Source: Halichondria panicea (lineage: Eukaryota > Porifera > Demospongiae > Suberitida > Halichondriidae). From it: a stretch of 64,000 bases of DNA. Where the stretch lies: contig NC_087377.1 of assembly GCF_963675165.1 (NCBI RefSeq), forward strand, positions 7,333,122 through 7,397,121, given 5' to 3'. Position numbers and translations under genes: made by a program. Under the pieces are notes generated by a model that saw only the letters and a list, made by a program, of their open reading frames with translations, was not told the origin of the DNA and ran no database searches. Shown in pieces: positions 1-10,600 of the stretch (position 1 is the first letter of the stretch; every line of letters starts with the position of its first letter).

Positions 1-1
1 C

Positions 2-1981
2 CTCGGGTTGCTGAACTACTACGGAAAGTTCATCAAGAATCTCTCTAGCATCCTTTACCCAATCAACCAACTTCTGCAAGCGAGTCATAAGTGGGAATGG
101 ACACAGGAATGTCAGGAAGCTTTTACAGAAGCAAAGAAACAACTTACATCATCTGATGTGCTCACCCACTATGACCCGGACCTACCAATCAACATGGCTG
201 CGGACGCGTCAGCCTACGGCATTGGAGCCGTTATTTCTCATGTACTACCAGACGGGGCTGAGAGACCAATCTGTTTTGCTTCACGCACGCTAACGACAAG
301 CGAACAAAACTATGCTCAACTCGAGAAAGAAGCACTGGCATTGGTATTTGGTACCAAGAAGTTTCACCAGTATTTGTATGGCAGGAAATTCACGTTAATC
401 ACTGATCACAAACCTCTGACAGCTATATTTGGCCCAAAGAAAGGAATACCGTCCCTAGCAGCTGCTCGTCTCCAACGTTGGGCAATTTTTCTCTCAGGTT
501 ATGATTACAATATCCAATTCAAGCCCACTCAAGCACACAGCAATGCTGATGCATTATCACGTCTCCCCTTGCCAGTACAAGATTCGTACGAAACGGCTGA
601 CATTAATGCTATTCACACTTTCAATGTGGCTCAAATCGAAGCTCTTCCTGTAACATCTCAGCAGGTGCAGACGGCTACCCGACATGACCCAACCTTAAGC
701 AAGGTGTTAAAGTATGTCAAATCAGGATGGCCACAGAAAGTGACACCGGATCTACAACCATATTTCAACCGCCGTCTTGAAATTGGCATCGAAAGTGGTT
801 GCTTGATATGGGGAATTCGCACAATCATTCCACAGAACCTGCATGCAAAGACCCTTCGTGCTCTCCATGAGAACCACCCTGGAATGTCCCGAATGAAGGC
901 TATTGCCCGCAGTTACGTATGGTGGAGTGGACTCGATAAAGACATCGAAAACCAAGCAAAAGCGTGCCTATCGTGCCAGGAACAAGCCTCTAAACCTGCA
1001 GTAGCACCACTCCATCCTTGGGTTTGGCCAAACAGCCCATGGAAAAGGATCCATATTGACTACGCTGGTCCATTCTTGAACAAAATGTTTCTAGTGGTTG
1101 TAGACGCCCATTCCAAGTGGCCAGAAGTGATTCAGATGTCTTCCACTACGTCTCAAAACACGATCGAGGCACTGCAAGCACTATTTGCTCGGTATGGACT
1201 ACCAGAACAGATTGTTTCCGACAATGGTGCACAATTCACATCCCAAGAATTTAGCGATTTTGTTCAAGCCAATGGCATAAGACACATACGAAGTGCTCCA
1301 TACCATCCCTCCACGAACGGCCAAGCTGAACGATTTGTACAAACGTTCAAAAGAGCCATGAAAGCTGGAAAGAGAGAAGGACTGAGTTTGAAAACAAGAT
1401 TGGCTCAGTTTTTACTGTCATACCGCTCAACTCCACATGCTACCACTAACGTCTCACCGAGTGAACTGTTCCTTCAAAGAAAAGTACGTACACGATTCGA
1501 TCTCCTCAAACCAAACACAGAGGGAAACGTATCTGACAAGCAGATGAAACAGAAACAGCAACATGACAAACATGCTAAACCAAGGACGTTCTCTGTTGGT
1601 CAACAAGTAATGCTCAAAGATTTCCGAACAAACGGTACATGGCTTCCAGGAAGCATTGTACAACAGACAGGACCAGTATCTTACAAAGTGGAAATTGGTG
1701 ATGGCAGGATACTACGTCGACATATCGACCACATACGTGATAGAACTCATTCTCTTTCCACCACCGAGTCGTCACAAGACGATATAACAAATCCAAACGA
1801 TTTCGACGATACGGCAGCTCACAAGGATTTGCAAGATTTTGAAGTTTCCCCTGATCAGTCAACTGATCCGTCTCCGACCCCACCTGATGAGTCACCCTCG
1901 ACTGGTGCATTAACAGCTCGACAATATCCGCAAAGAAATCGCAACAGGCCTGATCGATATGGTGGGTACACTAACATTTAA
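2..1981 (+). CDS. Ty3/gypsy-type retrotransposon pol, 3' part (RT thumb, RNase H, integrase)
   Basis: The reading frame is open from the first bases, so the start lies upstream of the window. It begins in the RT connection region (LLNYYGKF). RNase H follows, with D of ADAS near residue 66, E of EKEALA near 106, D of TDHKPL near 134 and a final D in NADALSR; residues are counted from base 8. A His-His-Cys-Cys zinc motif (HENHPG ... CLSCQE) precedes the integrase core, where HIDYAG, VSDNGAQF and the E of GQAERF give the DDE triad. A C-terminal GPY/F-like stretch (TGPVSYKVEI) ends the enzyme. No internal stop or frameshift is seen, so this part could be recently active. Gag, protease and the RT palm are outside the window. 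A purine-rich tract and a probable LTR follow directly. Confidence 0.93.
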   Translation, partial: LGLLNYYGKFIKNLSSILYPINQLLQASHKWEWTQECQEAFTEAKKQLTSSDVLTHYDPDLPINMAADASAYGIGAVISHVLPDGAERPICFASRTLTTSEQNYAQLEKEALALVFGTKKFHQYLYGRKFTLITDHKPLTAIFGPKKGIPSLAAARLQRWAIFLSGYDYNIQFKPTQAHSNADALSRLPLPVQDSYETADINAIHTFNVAQIEALPVTSQQVQTATRHDPTLSKVLKYVKSGWPQKVTPDLQPYFNRRLEIGIESGCLIWGIRTIIPQNLHAKTLRALHENHPGMSRMKAIARSYVWWSGLDKDIENQAKACLSCQEQASKPAVAPLHPWVWPNSPWKRIHIDYAGPFLNKMFLVVVDAHSKWPEVIQMSSTTSQNTIEALQALFARYGLPEQIVSDNGAQFTSQEFSDFVQANGIRHIRSAPYHPSTNGQAERFVQTFKRAMKAGKREGLSLKTRLAQFLLSYRSTPHATTNVSPSELFLQRKVRTRFDLLKPNTEGNVSDKQMKQKQQHDKHAKPRTFSVGQQVMLKDFRTNGTWLPGSIVQQTGPVSYKVEIGDGRILRRHIDHIRDRTHSLSTTESSQDDITNPNDFDDTAAHKDLQDFEVSPDQSTDPSPTPPDESPSTGALTARQYPQRNRNRPDRYGGYTNI

Positions 1982-1993
1982 CAGGGGAGGAAA
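1981..1993 (+). promoter_or_regulatory. Polypurine tract of the gypsy-type element
   Basis: The stretch acaggggaggaaa lies immediately after the pol stop and before a TG dinucleotide that starts the probable LTR. This is the usual position of the plus-strand primer in LTR retrotransposons. Support is position and composition only. Confidence 0.6.
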
Positions 1994-2237
1994 TGTGGTA
2001 TCCTTACGACATGGAACTAACATTAAGATAAAGACTTGTGATTCCGTAAATACTGTACTGTAAACCTGTGATTCCGTAAATACTGTGTTGTGTTAGTTCT
2101 AGTGGTTTCATGTTCTTATTTAGTCATTTCTGTACTATTGTTCTAGAAGGTTCTTTCTAGTATTGTTTTTGTATAAATAGCCTGTGTATTTTGTATGTAT
2201 CAGAGTTCTGATTTAATGAATTATTGAAGTTATCTCA
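1994..2237 (+). repeat. Probable 3' LTR of the gypsy-type element
   Basis: This stretch begins TGTGGTATCC after the polypurine tract and could end at TCTCA near 2237, giving TG...CA ends. It holds a TATA-like tataaata at 2172 and an internal direct repeat of gtgattccgtaaatactgt (about 2037 and 2070). The right edge is placed where transposase-like coding sequence resumes. The 5' LTR is outside the window, so the LTR pair cannot be compared. Confidence 0.6.
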
Positions 2238-2483
2238 AAGGGTATCTTCCCAGAAACCTTCAAGCTATTGAATATCATTTTGTCAATACCAGTTGGCACA
2301 GCAACAGTGGAGAGATCTTTTAGTCAGATGAAAATGATCAAGATGCGGTTGAGGAACCGGTTGTCTGATATGAATTTGTGTCGATTAATGTTGATAGCTG
2401 TGGAGGGGCCAGAACAGAGTAGTGTGCCATTTGAAGAGATACTAGATGTTTTTAAAGAAAAAAACAGACGTATTGAACTTTAG
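2238..2483 (+). pseudogene. hAT transposase C-terminal dimerisation region, fragment
   Basis: In one frame, reading begins G-I-F-P-E-T-F-K-L-L at about 2241 and continues through SIPVGTATVERSFSQMK and RLRNRLSD to a stop at 2483. The order I-P-x-x-x-A-x-x-E-R-S-F-S followed by R-x-R-L is the hallmark of the hAT C-terminal dimerisation domain. Only this C-terminal end is present. The rest of the transposase is cut off by the LTR element immediately upstream, which appears to have inserted into it. A hAT-like terminus lies about 120 bases downstream. Confidence 0.8.
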
Positions 2484-2537
2484 TTATTTCTGTCCATTTT
2501 GCATATAATTATACATTTTCTCTGGTTAACTGGATGA

Positions 2538-2613
2538 AAAAAAGGGGGGGGGAATTTGAGCTAGGGGGGGGATATCCCCCCTTTCCCCCCCTGTATGACA
2601 CCCTGGTCTACTC
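2538..2613 (+). mobile_element. Right end of a hAT element and probable 8-bp target duplication
   Basis: A G-rich/C-rich foldback (gggggatatccccc) is followed by ctgtatgacaccctg ending at 2605. The reverse complement, CAGGGTGTCATACAG, has the CAG start typical of hAT terminal inverted repeats. The next 8 bases (gtctactc, 2606-2613) would be one copy of the target duplication. The same terminus with the same G/C foldback occurs near 47,478-47,642. Confidence 0.65.
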
Positions 2614-3176
2614 GGGAGTCGCCTTTCTTTTTGCTTTACGGTAGAGACCCCACGTTGCCAGTGCTAGAAGCTCTCTCGCGCGAGCGCTCACCTTATGTGG
2701 TAGATCTAGACGATTATAAAACAGAATTGGTAGCAGGACTGTCCAGTGCATGGCAAACAGCCCAGGAGTGCATTACAGACAAACAGAAACACCAGAAAAG
2801 TATGTATGACAGGTCAGCCAAAGAACCTAACCTCGAAGTTGGTCAACGCGTCATGGTTCACATGCCAAGCGAAGTTCAAGGCAAAACTTGGAAATTTGCA
2901 AGACCATTCCATGGACCGTTTCGTGTCTTGAGTTTGACACCGACGAATGCAGAAGTTCGACTTGTCGACGAACCCAAGTCTCAATCAATCTTTGTTTCCC
3001 TGAACCGTGTTCGAAAATGTTATGAAGAACTTCCTGATCAGTCGTGGCGAGGATCTACTCCACGCAAGTACGCCCAGGTTGCTAGTGACCAGCAACACCG
3101 CACTATACCTCAAGTTGTACCCGATTCCTATACTGGACCGATGACGAGATCTCGAACAGCTTCGGCTGGTAACTAA
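2606..3176 (+). pseudogene. Second gypsy-type element: integrase C-terminal fragment
   Basis: Right after the hAT terminus the frame reads STRESPFFLLYGRDPTLP, the segment that follows the catalytic Glu in Ty3/gypsy integrases. It continues through KHQKSMYDR, VGQRVMVHMP, a GPF-type motif (FHGPFRVLSL) and a C-terminal tail to a stop at 3176. The catalytic core is missing because the hAT element is inserted just upstream. Its sequence differs clearly from the element at 1-1981, so this is a distinct, older family. Confidence 0.8.
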
Positions 3177-3275
3177 ACTGTATAACTGTGTTTGTTTTTG
3201 TTTTTGTTTTTTTTTGTTTGGTAATTAGTTACATGCGGCTTCACTGTGCCAATCTCGAGGACGAGATTTTCTCTC

Positions 3276-3463
3276 AGGAGGGGGAATTGTGATGATAGCC
3301 TATTCTAGTTATGTTATTCATTGTAATCTTATTCATTTAATTTATGTATTATGTAAGTGTCATGTGATGGACACATGATGGTGATAAGAACACACATGTT
3401 AATGTCAATATTTACTGTGAAAGTAATCTAGTTGAAATAGCAGGCCAGATAGCCTGTGTTACA
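3276..3463 (+). repeat. Polypurine tract and possible LTR of the second gypsy-type element
   Basis: The purine run aggaggggga precedes TGTGATGATAGCC at 3288. The stretch could end at GTGTTACA near 3463, giving TG...CA ends. No second copy is in the window, so the borders are provisional. Confidence 0.4.
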
Positions 3464-3622
3464 TTAGAATAATTTGCTTAATTCCGGTATTGTAAGGGGT
3501 GTGGTCATTTAAACTCTATCCTCGAATTAAAAACTGTAAAATGAGAAATTGAGCACTATATACCGACCGTATTATAGTATGAGCTTAAATTAATTATTGT
3601 TGTTGGGTTCCCATTTCCTCAG
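3464..3622. other. Short AT-rich gap before RU1
   Basis: Non-coding, AT-rich sequence that ends in a pyrimidine-rich splice acceptor (tttcctcag, up to 3622) shared with RU6. The 5' exons expected for a receptor copy are absent here. The transposon nest at 1-3463 occupies the place where they would be. Confidence 0.5.
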
Positions 3623-4534
3623 AATCTTCCACTCCGCCAACTTCTCCACCTAATTCTGAGAGCATCACTGTCACTAAACTATCAAATGGAAGTGCTGAAG
3701 TGACCTGCACTACCACTGGCCAGAGTTGTCTGGCGTTGTTTCAATCTAAAACCTCTCTTGATCCGATGGTGATGATTGGTTTTATTGAACCACCTAATGA
3801 CAGAACCACTGTCACTCTTAATGCCACTTCCGATGTTTATGTGGTAGTGTACACTTGGAACAGTGATTCTGGTGAGACCACCTTTGATGGGAAGGTATCC
3901 TTCATTAGTCAATTGGAGCTACGAACTAGTAAGCCAAGAGTTAGTTTCAGTTTCAGAATTGTATGCGCTCGTTCTTGCTCTTGCAGGTCCTCCCCCTACA
4001 CAATCACCTCCTGATACTATATACTGGATCTCCAGTTCCATCGCCCATGATAGTACTAATAGCAGGTGAATGGTGCATGGCAATTTATGGCTGGCTGCAT
4101 GTGTACATTGTATTTTGTCTCTTATAAAGGTATCATAACCGTGGTCGTGGTACTGCTTCCCCTGGTAGTCACCATAGCTATTGTTGTGTAGCCGTGGTTA
4201 TTGTGAAGAGAAAACAAAGAGGTGATATCAATTAGTTAAATTTTTTTCATGTCACTTCTTCTCAACACAGTTGAGGTTCCAGAGTCAGATGGAAGAGTGG
4301 ATTGGTCATCAACATTTGCAGGAATTGAGCAGCCCAACGAAGCTTATGCTCCAGTACTGACGAGGAACATTGCTTATGAGCAGATAAAGAAACCAAGGGG
4401 ACAAAGGATCGATGACTCACAAACCCCGGCAACAAGAGAGGGACAGTATGAAAGCATTGAGCCAGTTCATGAATAACGAGGATGTGTTGCCTCAGGGAAA
4501 AGCAAGTTGTGCAAATTATGTTAACGTTAACTGA
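3623..4534 (+). pseudogene. RU1: 3' half of a receptor copy (F, G, H and tail exons), broken
   Basis: Exons by homology with RU2, RU3 and RU6: F 3623-3928, G 3987-4065, H 4130-4221, I 4271-4534. F is open and matches RU6 closely (SNGSAEVTC, VVVYTWNSDSGET). G is 79 bases, not a multiple of three, so the frame is lost. The transmembrane exon has a short insertion near 4181 that brings in TAG. The tail exon is open through YAPV, YEQI and YESI, but one extra A (catgaataacgag near 4470) gives a stop just before the last tyrosine motif. No signal, Ig or FN3 exon lies upstream. At least three independent lesions make this a pseudogene. Confidence 0.85.
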
Positions 4535-5506
4535 CAGATTTCCACATTTATTTTTATCGCACACATTTGTATACCGTATAGCGGGAAATTTTCGTCGGTG
4601 CACATTTTCACTATTTGCATGGCTATACAGAGCCCTCAGCAGAAATTTTCATGGGTTTTAGTATTCGCGTTTCAATGCCAGCTAGGAAACTACACCCACC
4701 AACAGCTTTGCATGTGAAATACCATATTGTTAGTGGCCCTGTAATTAGAAGTAACTGTAACTGTGTATGATCGAATGTGCTTGGTTTGATCTACATGTAT
4801 TGTGCATTGTACGTACTTCACCAGAATGGACAACTGAAACACACACACAATAATATTTACACCTTAAGGGTGCCCGCACATAGTAACAAATTGACATAAT
4901 TTAACCACAAAAATGCAACGTTTAGATCCTGAGACTTGCACACGCAGTATTTAATTTCAATGCGTGCGCTAGTATAGTAGTAACCACAAGTAACAACATA
5001 GTGGTTTTGTGAGAATGTCTTCAATTAAATTAACTACAAGCTGCAAAAGAAAATCAGGTAGCTACACAAACTAATAAATCAATAACAAAATAACACAATC
5101 CAATAAATACAGAGCCAGATTTGTAGCAAAGGAGTGCCTTCAGTAGTAGATGGGAGAAACGTAAGTGTGCCAATAGACCCCAGTCTCAGTACAATCAGCA
5201 CAAGTGTCCGAGTTCCTCAACTAGCATTAGTCACACAGCAGGTTGGATTGTCTTTTAATGTTAATACACACTGTCTTCATTTGTGTCGAGTGGAGACGTT
5301 TCTCTTCAGTGCTTTAGACGTGTACTATCCACGATTCGAGCTGTTCATGGCACTATCCAGTGTTGTCCTTTCTCCTCAATGGCCACCTGCATGTTGATAC
5401 GTCCGGTTGAGTGGCTGGTTGGGTCTTCCACCATGTTCCAGCACACAATGGCATCGCATCCTTCAGAAGCTGGAGATCCTTGCCACCAAGTTAGCAGAAT
5501 GGTCCT

Positions 5507-6148
5507 GTGGTCAGGTACGAAAAAAATATTGTGAACAGGGGCGATGACAAAAATAGGTTGGTTCCTATGGATGGATTCTACCTGACCCGGTGCCACTACA
5601 TAATTATTCACTGTACATGCACATGTATTGTCCAGATGAAGGGGACAGTCACCTTTCTGGCAAAAAACTTGGGATGGAGGACCTATACTTACAAACACGC
5701 TAGGAACTCGTCTGGAAGGTTGGCAATCTGTGCTATTATTTATTTTATGTATCACACTCACAGAAGCTCATTTCCAGATGTCCTGGCGATGGAGGCAGTT
5801 ACGACACACCATTCACTGATCAGCTGCCTCCCCAACCTCCCTATTCGGTCTGCTAATAAGCAGATGGAGCTGTGTGGACCTCACAAAAGCGGAGGTTCCA
5901 CCAATCCGATGCCCGGGGAAGCCAAGCATTACTGCAGCCCAGACAAAGAGACTGGTCCAACTTGGCCTGGAGCACAGCACTCTGGTGACACTGAGGTCCA
6001 AGAGTGGTATTACACACAGGCTTTCATGGAAGCTCTGAAGGGGAAGGGAGTGAAAAGCAAGGCCCTGTGTATCAAGCTAGCAAAGCTAGTTCATAGTTTA
6101 CCTTCAAAGTCCATCAAAACAGCAGCCAACCCTGGCAGAAGTCTATGA
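5507..6148 (+). other. Unrecognised open frame, 213 codons
   Basis: A single open frame with no family resemblance that I can name. The second half is Gly/Lys/Pro-rich and ends with a basic stretch (MEALKGKGVKSKALCIKLAK). The opposite strand is also open over much of the interval (5345-5761, 138 codons, Cys-rich; 5813-6001), so real coding on either strand is uncertain. On the minus strand, cacag before about 5734 could be a splice acceptor. It differs in style from the receptor exons around it. Confidence 0.2.
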
Positions 6149-6298
6149 GCCAGCCAATTGTCAGCGCTGTCTGTAGCCCCAGCGTTGCCTATCTCTTCTC
6201 TTCAGGCTACTAACAAATGGCTCTTGATCTTCAACGCTAATTCTGCACTCTACGTACGCAATTGGGGCGTGGTCTACAGGCTTACGTCTTAATTTATA

Positions 6299-6322
6299 CT
6301 CTAGCGTACGCGTACGCTAGAG
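6299..6322. repeat. Perfect 24-bp palindrome
   Basis: The half-site CTCTAGCGTACG is followed immediately by its reverse complement with no spacer. It lies in the RU1-RU2 spacer. No terminal repeats or target duplication are evident, so its nature is unknown. Confidence 0.6.
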
Positions 6323-7636
6323 CCAGATATAAAAAGTGTTCGATCTGACTATCTACGTACAGGACTTGGTCTATATTTAGCATGCTGCTATAATTAGGTA
6401 AGGTGAACAAAGTTACGGGCTGACTTTGTCCATATACGGTCTAGATTTTTCTCTAGAGGGTGTGTCATGACAAAAAATTCTCATAAATAGATAACAAAGG
6501 GATTTTACAACAAAAGCTCTTCGTAATGTTGAAGAGCTGTGTGTAGTGCACCTGCAAACAAACAATCAAGTCCATAGCTCTACTGGTTTCCTAAGCGGAA
6601 CTTCTTTTAGCTATATGATGAAAATCAAGTGTAAAATCTGTTGTCATCATCCTTTCCTCTCCATTTTTGGAATGCACACTAGTAGAGTGTTGCTTCATAA
6701 TCCTGTGAAGGATCCATGTCTCCCCTGCAGGTAGTTTCATAGTTAGCTTTCCCTAGCAACGTGTGTGTGGGCGTACGTGGGCGTAGGTGTTCCAGCACCC
6801 TTAATGATAAAGGAATACTATTTTTGCTATCAAAGGTATACCTCCGGTAGTGAGGTCAATAAAAATGTGTACTAGACCTATTATACAGTTCGAAGAGGCT
6901 ACAAGACAGACTTTCATTTAATTCATCATGCATATACATGTACTATACACTACGTTCACGCAACCTCACTCCAGCACTTCACTACTTTAGTGCATTTGCA
7001 TAATCGTGAATAATTATGTTACTTTACTGAGTGCTGCCTTAAAACATTTTAGGGAGGTTGTCCTTTTAAGAGGTGTCCATGCTTATATTCTCATATAAAA
7101 TTGAGGCTCTAGTTACATACCCTTCGACTGCATCCCATCAAATAGTGTATAGAAGTTAATGTTTATATAGTTATGACCACATAAATCAACTGTTTGTTTT
7201 TGCCATTAGCCACTTTCAATATCAATTCCTTTTTTAGTCAGGTTTAATAAAGCTGTTGTGATGTTTTTAGTTAGACTATTCTATTTATTTATAGTTGTCC
7301 AAACTGAACATGAATGTTTATATAATGAGTGCACTTTTTTATGGTTGTGGTTGGGGTTGTCATGGTAGCGTTCCAGTAAACTTGTCGGCTTATTTTGTGT
7401 TGATCGATACATGTACAGATCTAGATACAGGATTGCATGGTAAAGATCACACTATGAATAGGACAGTTTCAGTATTAATGTCATGGTTTAAACCTAGTGT
7501 CAGTAAATAGGTGAGTAAATACATGGAAGAGATTGTGCATTGAATTTGTGTTGTAGCTGTACATAGATATGCATGGCTAAACTAAATCTTATTCTTCCAC
7601 ACAGCTTAGCACATGTAGATCTACACTCATGATCTG

Positions 7637-10600
7637 ATGGACAAGAGTTTGACATCATTCACTTTCTTTTTTGTGATAGGGTCATTCATCATAGCTGTAA
7701 AAGGTAAGTTAATTTAGCAGTAAAGTTATCAATATATTCGGCCGTCTCTAAAAATCAGACGCTTACAAAACAACTTGCTGCAACTCCAGGCTTAGAGATA
7801 CTATACTATAATTATATAATTATATATATTCTAGCTACTGAAAGAGGTTTGATCATAATCCGAAGTGTCAGCTGTTAACCTCAATTGTTTAACGCTGCCA
7901 CTTTTTGCTGACAAAGCGATTATACTGGCATCTGTATAGCACCTACACATAGAGCCTAGCCTTTCTACTTTTTTTTAATTAGCCATAGTAGTTTTTAACT
8001 AAGTGGTGTTGAACACATGGTATAATTTATAGTCAAGTTCTCAATATGGGCACCATTTGTGAAAAAACTACGATCGAGGAGATACTACCGTACGTACTCG
8101 CCTTGCCTCTTAATGCTCATAATTGTATAAAACAAAGGAAGAAGCATGCAAAAAGGCCACGGCAAAATAGACTCAGAAAAAGTGCTGAATTAACATGATT
8201 GGATTGCATCCGGTTTTTCCGTCATAATTAGACAAATCATGCTATCTCACAGCACTTTTCTTAGTCAATTTTTCCTATGCTTTTGCCTTTGATTCTGAGC
8301 ATCGTATGCATGAGGCATGGCGGGTACCCCATAGGTCTAGAAAGTCATAGTTGGGCGTGGCCCCACCCTAAACGCGAACGTAGGTGGGGCCACGCCCAAC
8401 TGAGAAAGTCATAGCAAAGCTTATAGAAATTTTCGCAACAGTCTAGTCGGCAATAGGTGTTGCAAACGTAATTGATTATTGAATGTTTGAACCACCGACT
8501 TTAAGCTGCTGCTGTGCACGAGTAAAGCTACCAGATTACTTCTAATTGTGGTAGGCACAATACCTGATCATTGTCTATTTTTGCATACAATGAAGATAGC
8601 TCTTAGTGTCTCTCCCTAAAAATGCGTGTCACTTGGCTTACTCTAGCATGATGCATTGGACACTGTACAAGTCAAATTGCATACTACACATTCCCACTTG
8701 CATATAGTCTGTAGACATACTTCACATACATAATTATGTAGTTTATTGTTAATTGTTGTATTAACCATTATTTTGGCATATCCGATTTTTGCTGTTCCAG
8801 TAATTACTGTATGCCTAGCTACTCGACTTTTATTTACGTTGTATATATAATTATACCGTATAGCAGGTATATTTCAAGGGTATAAACCTTCGCGGAATGA
8901 CCGTTATAATTTTTGCGGAATAGCATCATTTCTGTAGCATGCATGCATGCATGCGATATTAAATTCGTGGGTATAAATGTTCGCGGTACATGCTTAATCA
9001 GTGAAAACCACGAACATTTATACCCTCGAAATATACCCGTTATAGCTATACGGTGTGTCACTACTTATGGGCGAGTTTTATGCAGTAAACATCTAGCTAG
9101 CAATCCGTGCCAAACCAAATGGCCGGTATTGAGGTGGTTATACTTCAAAGAGCTGAATGTCTATACTCTACATGTTTCTTACAGCTCAGTTCACAGTACA
9201 GCCATTGTCAGTGCTGGAGAGAGCCGAGGGACTGGAGGCAGTGTTCAGTTGTCAGTATCAAGCCGAGGGATTAACTGTCACTTATGACTGGGCAATAAAC
9301 AATTCCTTAGTCTCCACAGATACAGACACTGTTAGAGTACGTCGACCTTCATCTCCTGGTGGACCAACCACAATGACAATCTTGGCTACTCCGCAGCACA
9401 ACAACTCTGTTGTGTATTGTGAGGCTGGTATCAGAAATGGCTCTGATCGTACATTTGAGATTTCACTCACAGCATCTCTAGTTGTTCATGGTGAGTCAAT
9501 ATCTTGATTGTCTTGGCATAATTTGTCCTTCTTTTATTACATTAGAGACGGTCCTCACTCATCTTATTTTTGTATCAAATACCATCACCGTGATGTGGAA
9601 TGCTCTACCCCTCACGGAGTACTGTGTGGATATCACCAAGACAACTCTGGACTCCACTGAAACAGTTGTTCTTGATTCTGTGTGTGGACTGGCTAATGAG
9701 TACATCTTCACGTACTCCAACCCCATCAGTGTGTGTGACAGATTCTCCTTCACTGTGACTCCTACTGAAGGAGAGATGAGGGGAACAACCAGTGAATCAG
9801 TTACGGGGTTCTTTACGAGGGCAGAAGGTGTGTATGGTGCACTCTAACATACACACGCTGCTTGTTACACTTCTACATTGTGCAGGTAGTATTGAAGAAC
9901 CACATCGTATTCGTGAAAGTGGGGAAAATAAGTCAGTAGGGTTTAAAGCCACTGTGAGTAATTTTATAGTTGGTGAGATATACACATGCATACTAACGTT
10001 CTCCAGATACCCAGTTGTACAAGATTCACTTGGTATCGTGTTGACTCTGACTACTTATTGACTCCCTCCACCAGCCTTCCAATCACAGACCCTCTTCTGT
10101 TTGATGGCTCACTCAGTTTCTCCCTCCCCACTGACAAGATGACAGAATACAGTGTCACACTGACTGATGAGAATGGAATAGACCTCGTGTTTGAGAACAT
10201 TAAAATCAGTGAGCGGCTCAGCCTATCATGCATGTGTATACTTTGAGCTAATAATTAATTATTCACTCAGGTACATTTGATGTTCAAGGAGTCCTAGTGT
10301 TTGAATGTCCTGGTGGTGGTTGTATTAGTGCGAGCATAGAGTATGTTGAAGGTACCCTCTCTCCCGGAGCTCTCGTCTGTGTGATACGTATCATTGATGG
10401 AGAGTTGGATTTTACTAACACAAAAGTAATGACAATACCTCGTAGCAGGAGTGACAATTTCACAATATTAGCTGTTCCCAGTGGAAACTACGGAGTGATT
10501 ACGTTTGATCTTGAATGCAATTCTCTGCCGAGAATGCCCATCTCAATTGCAGCTGACAGCAGGAATATATCTATTACGGTGTCCTCCGAAGATGGAGGTA

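Larger units (their letters stand above)
4535..7636. other. Intergenic spacer RU1-RU2
   Basis: Mostly non-coding. It starts with a truncated M1 foldback MITE (from 4572). Blocks at 4735-4860, 6810-6900 and 7020-7420 are paralogous to 60,565-60,680, 60,715-60,810 and 60,890-62,600, showing that the spacer was duplicated. Unassigned open frames lie at 5345-6148. A perfect 24-bp palindrome sits at 6299-6322. No other gene is supported. Confidence 0.6.
7704..9184. other. Large first intron of RU2
   Basis: The long first intron separates the signal exon from the Ig exon, as in the other copies. It holds a 19-bp-arm foldback flanked by 12-bp direct repeats (8339-8414) and an M1-type foldback MITE (8853-9053). 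No coding exon is seen. Confidence 0.7.

Noticed and set aside
3863-4069. Open frame running past the F exon of RU1
   Set aside because: It reads through an intron in a frame different from that of exon F; the F donor at 3928 and the G acceptor explain the region.
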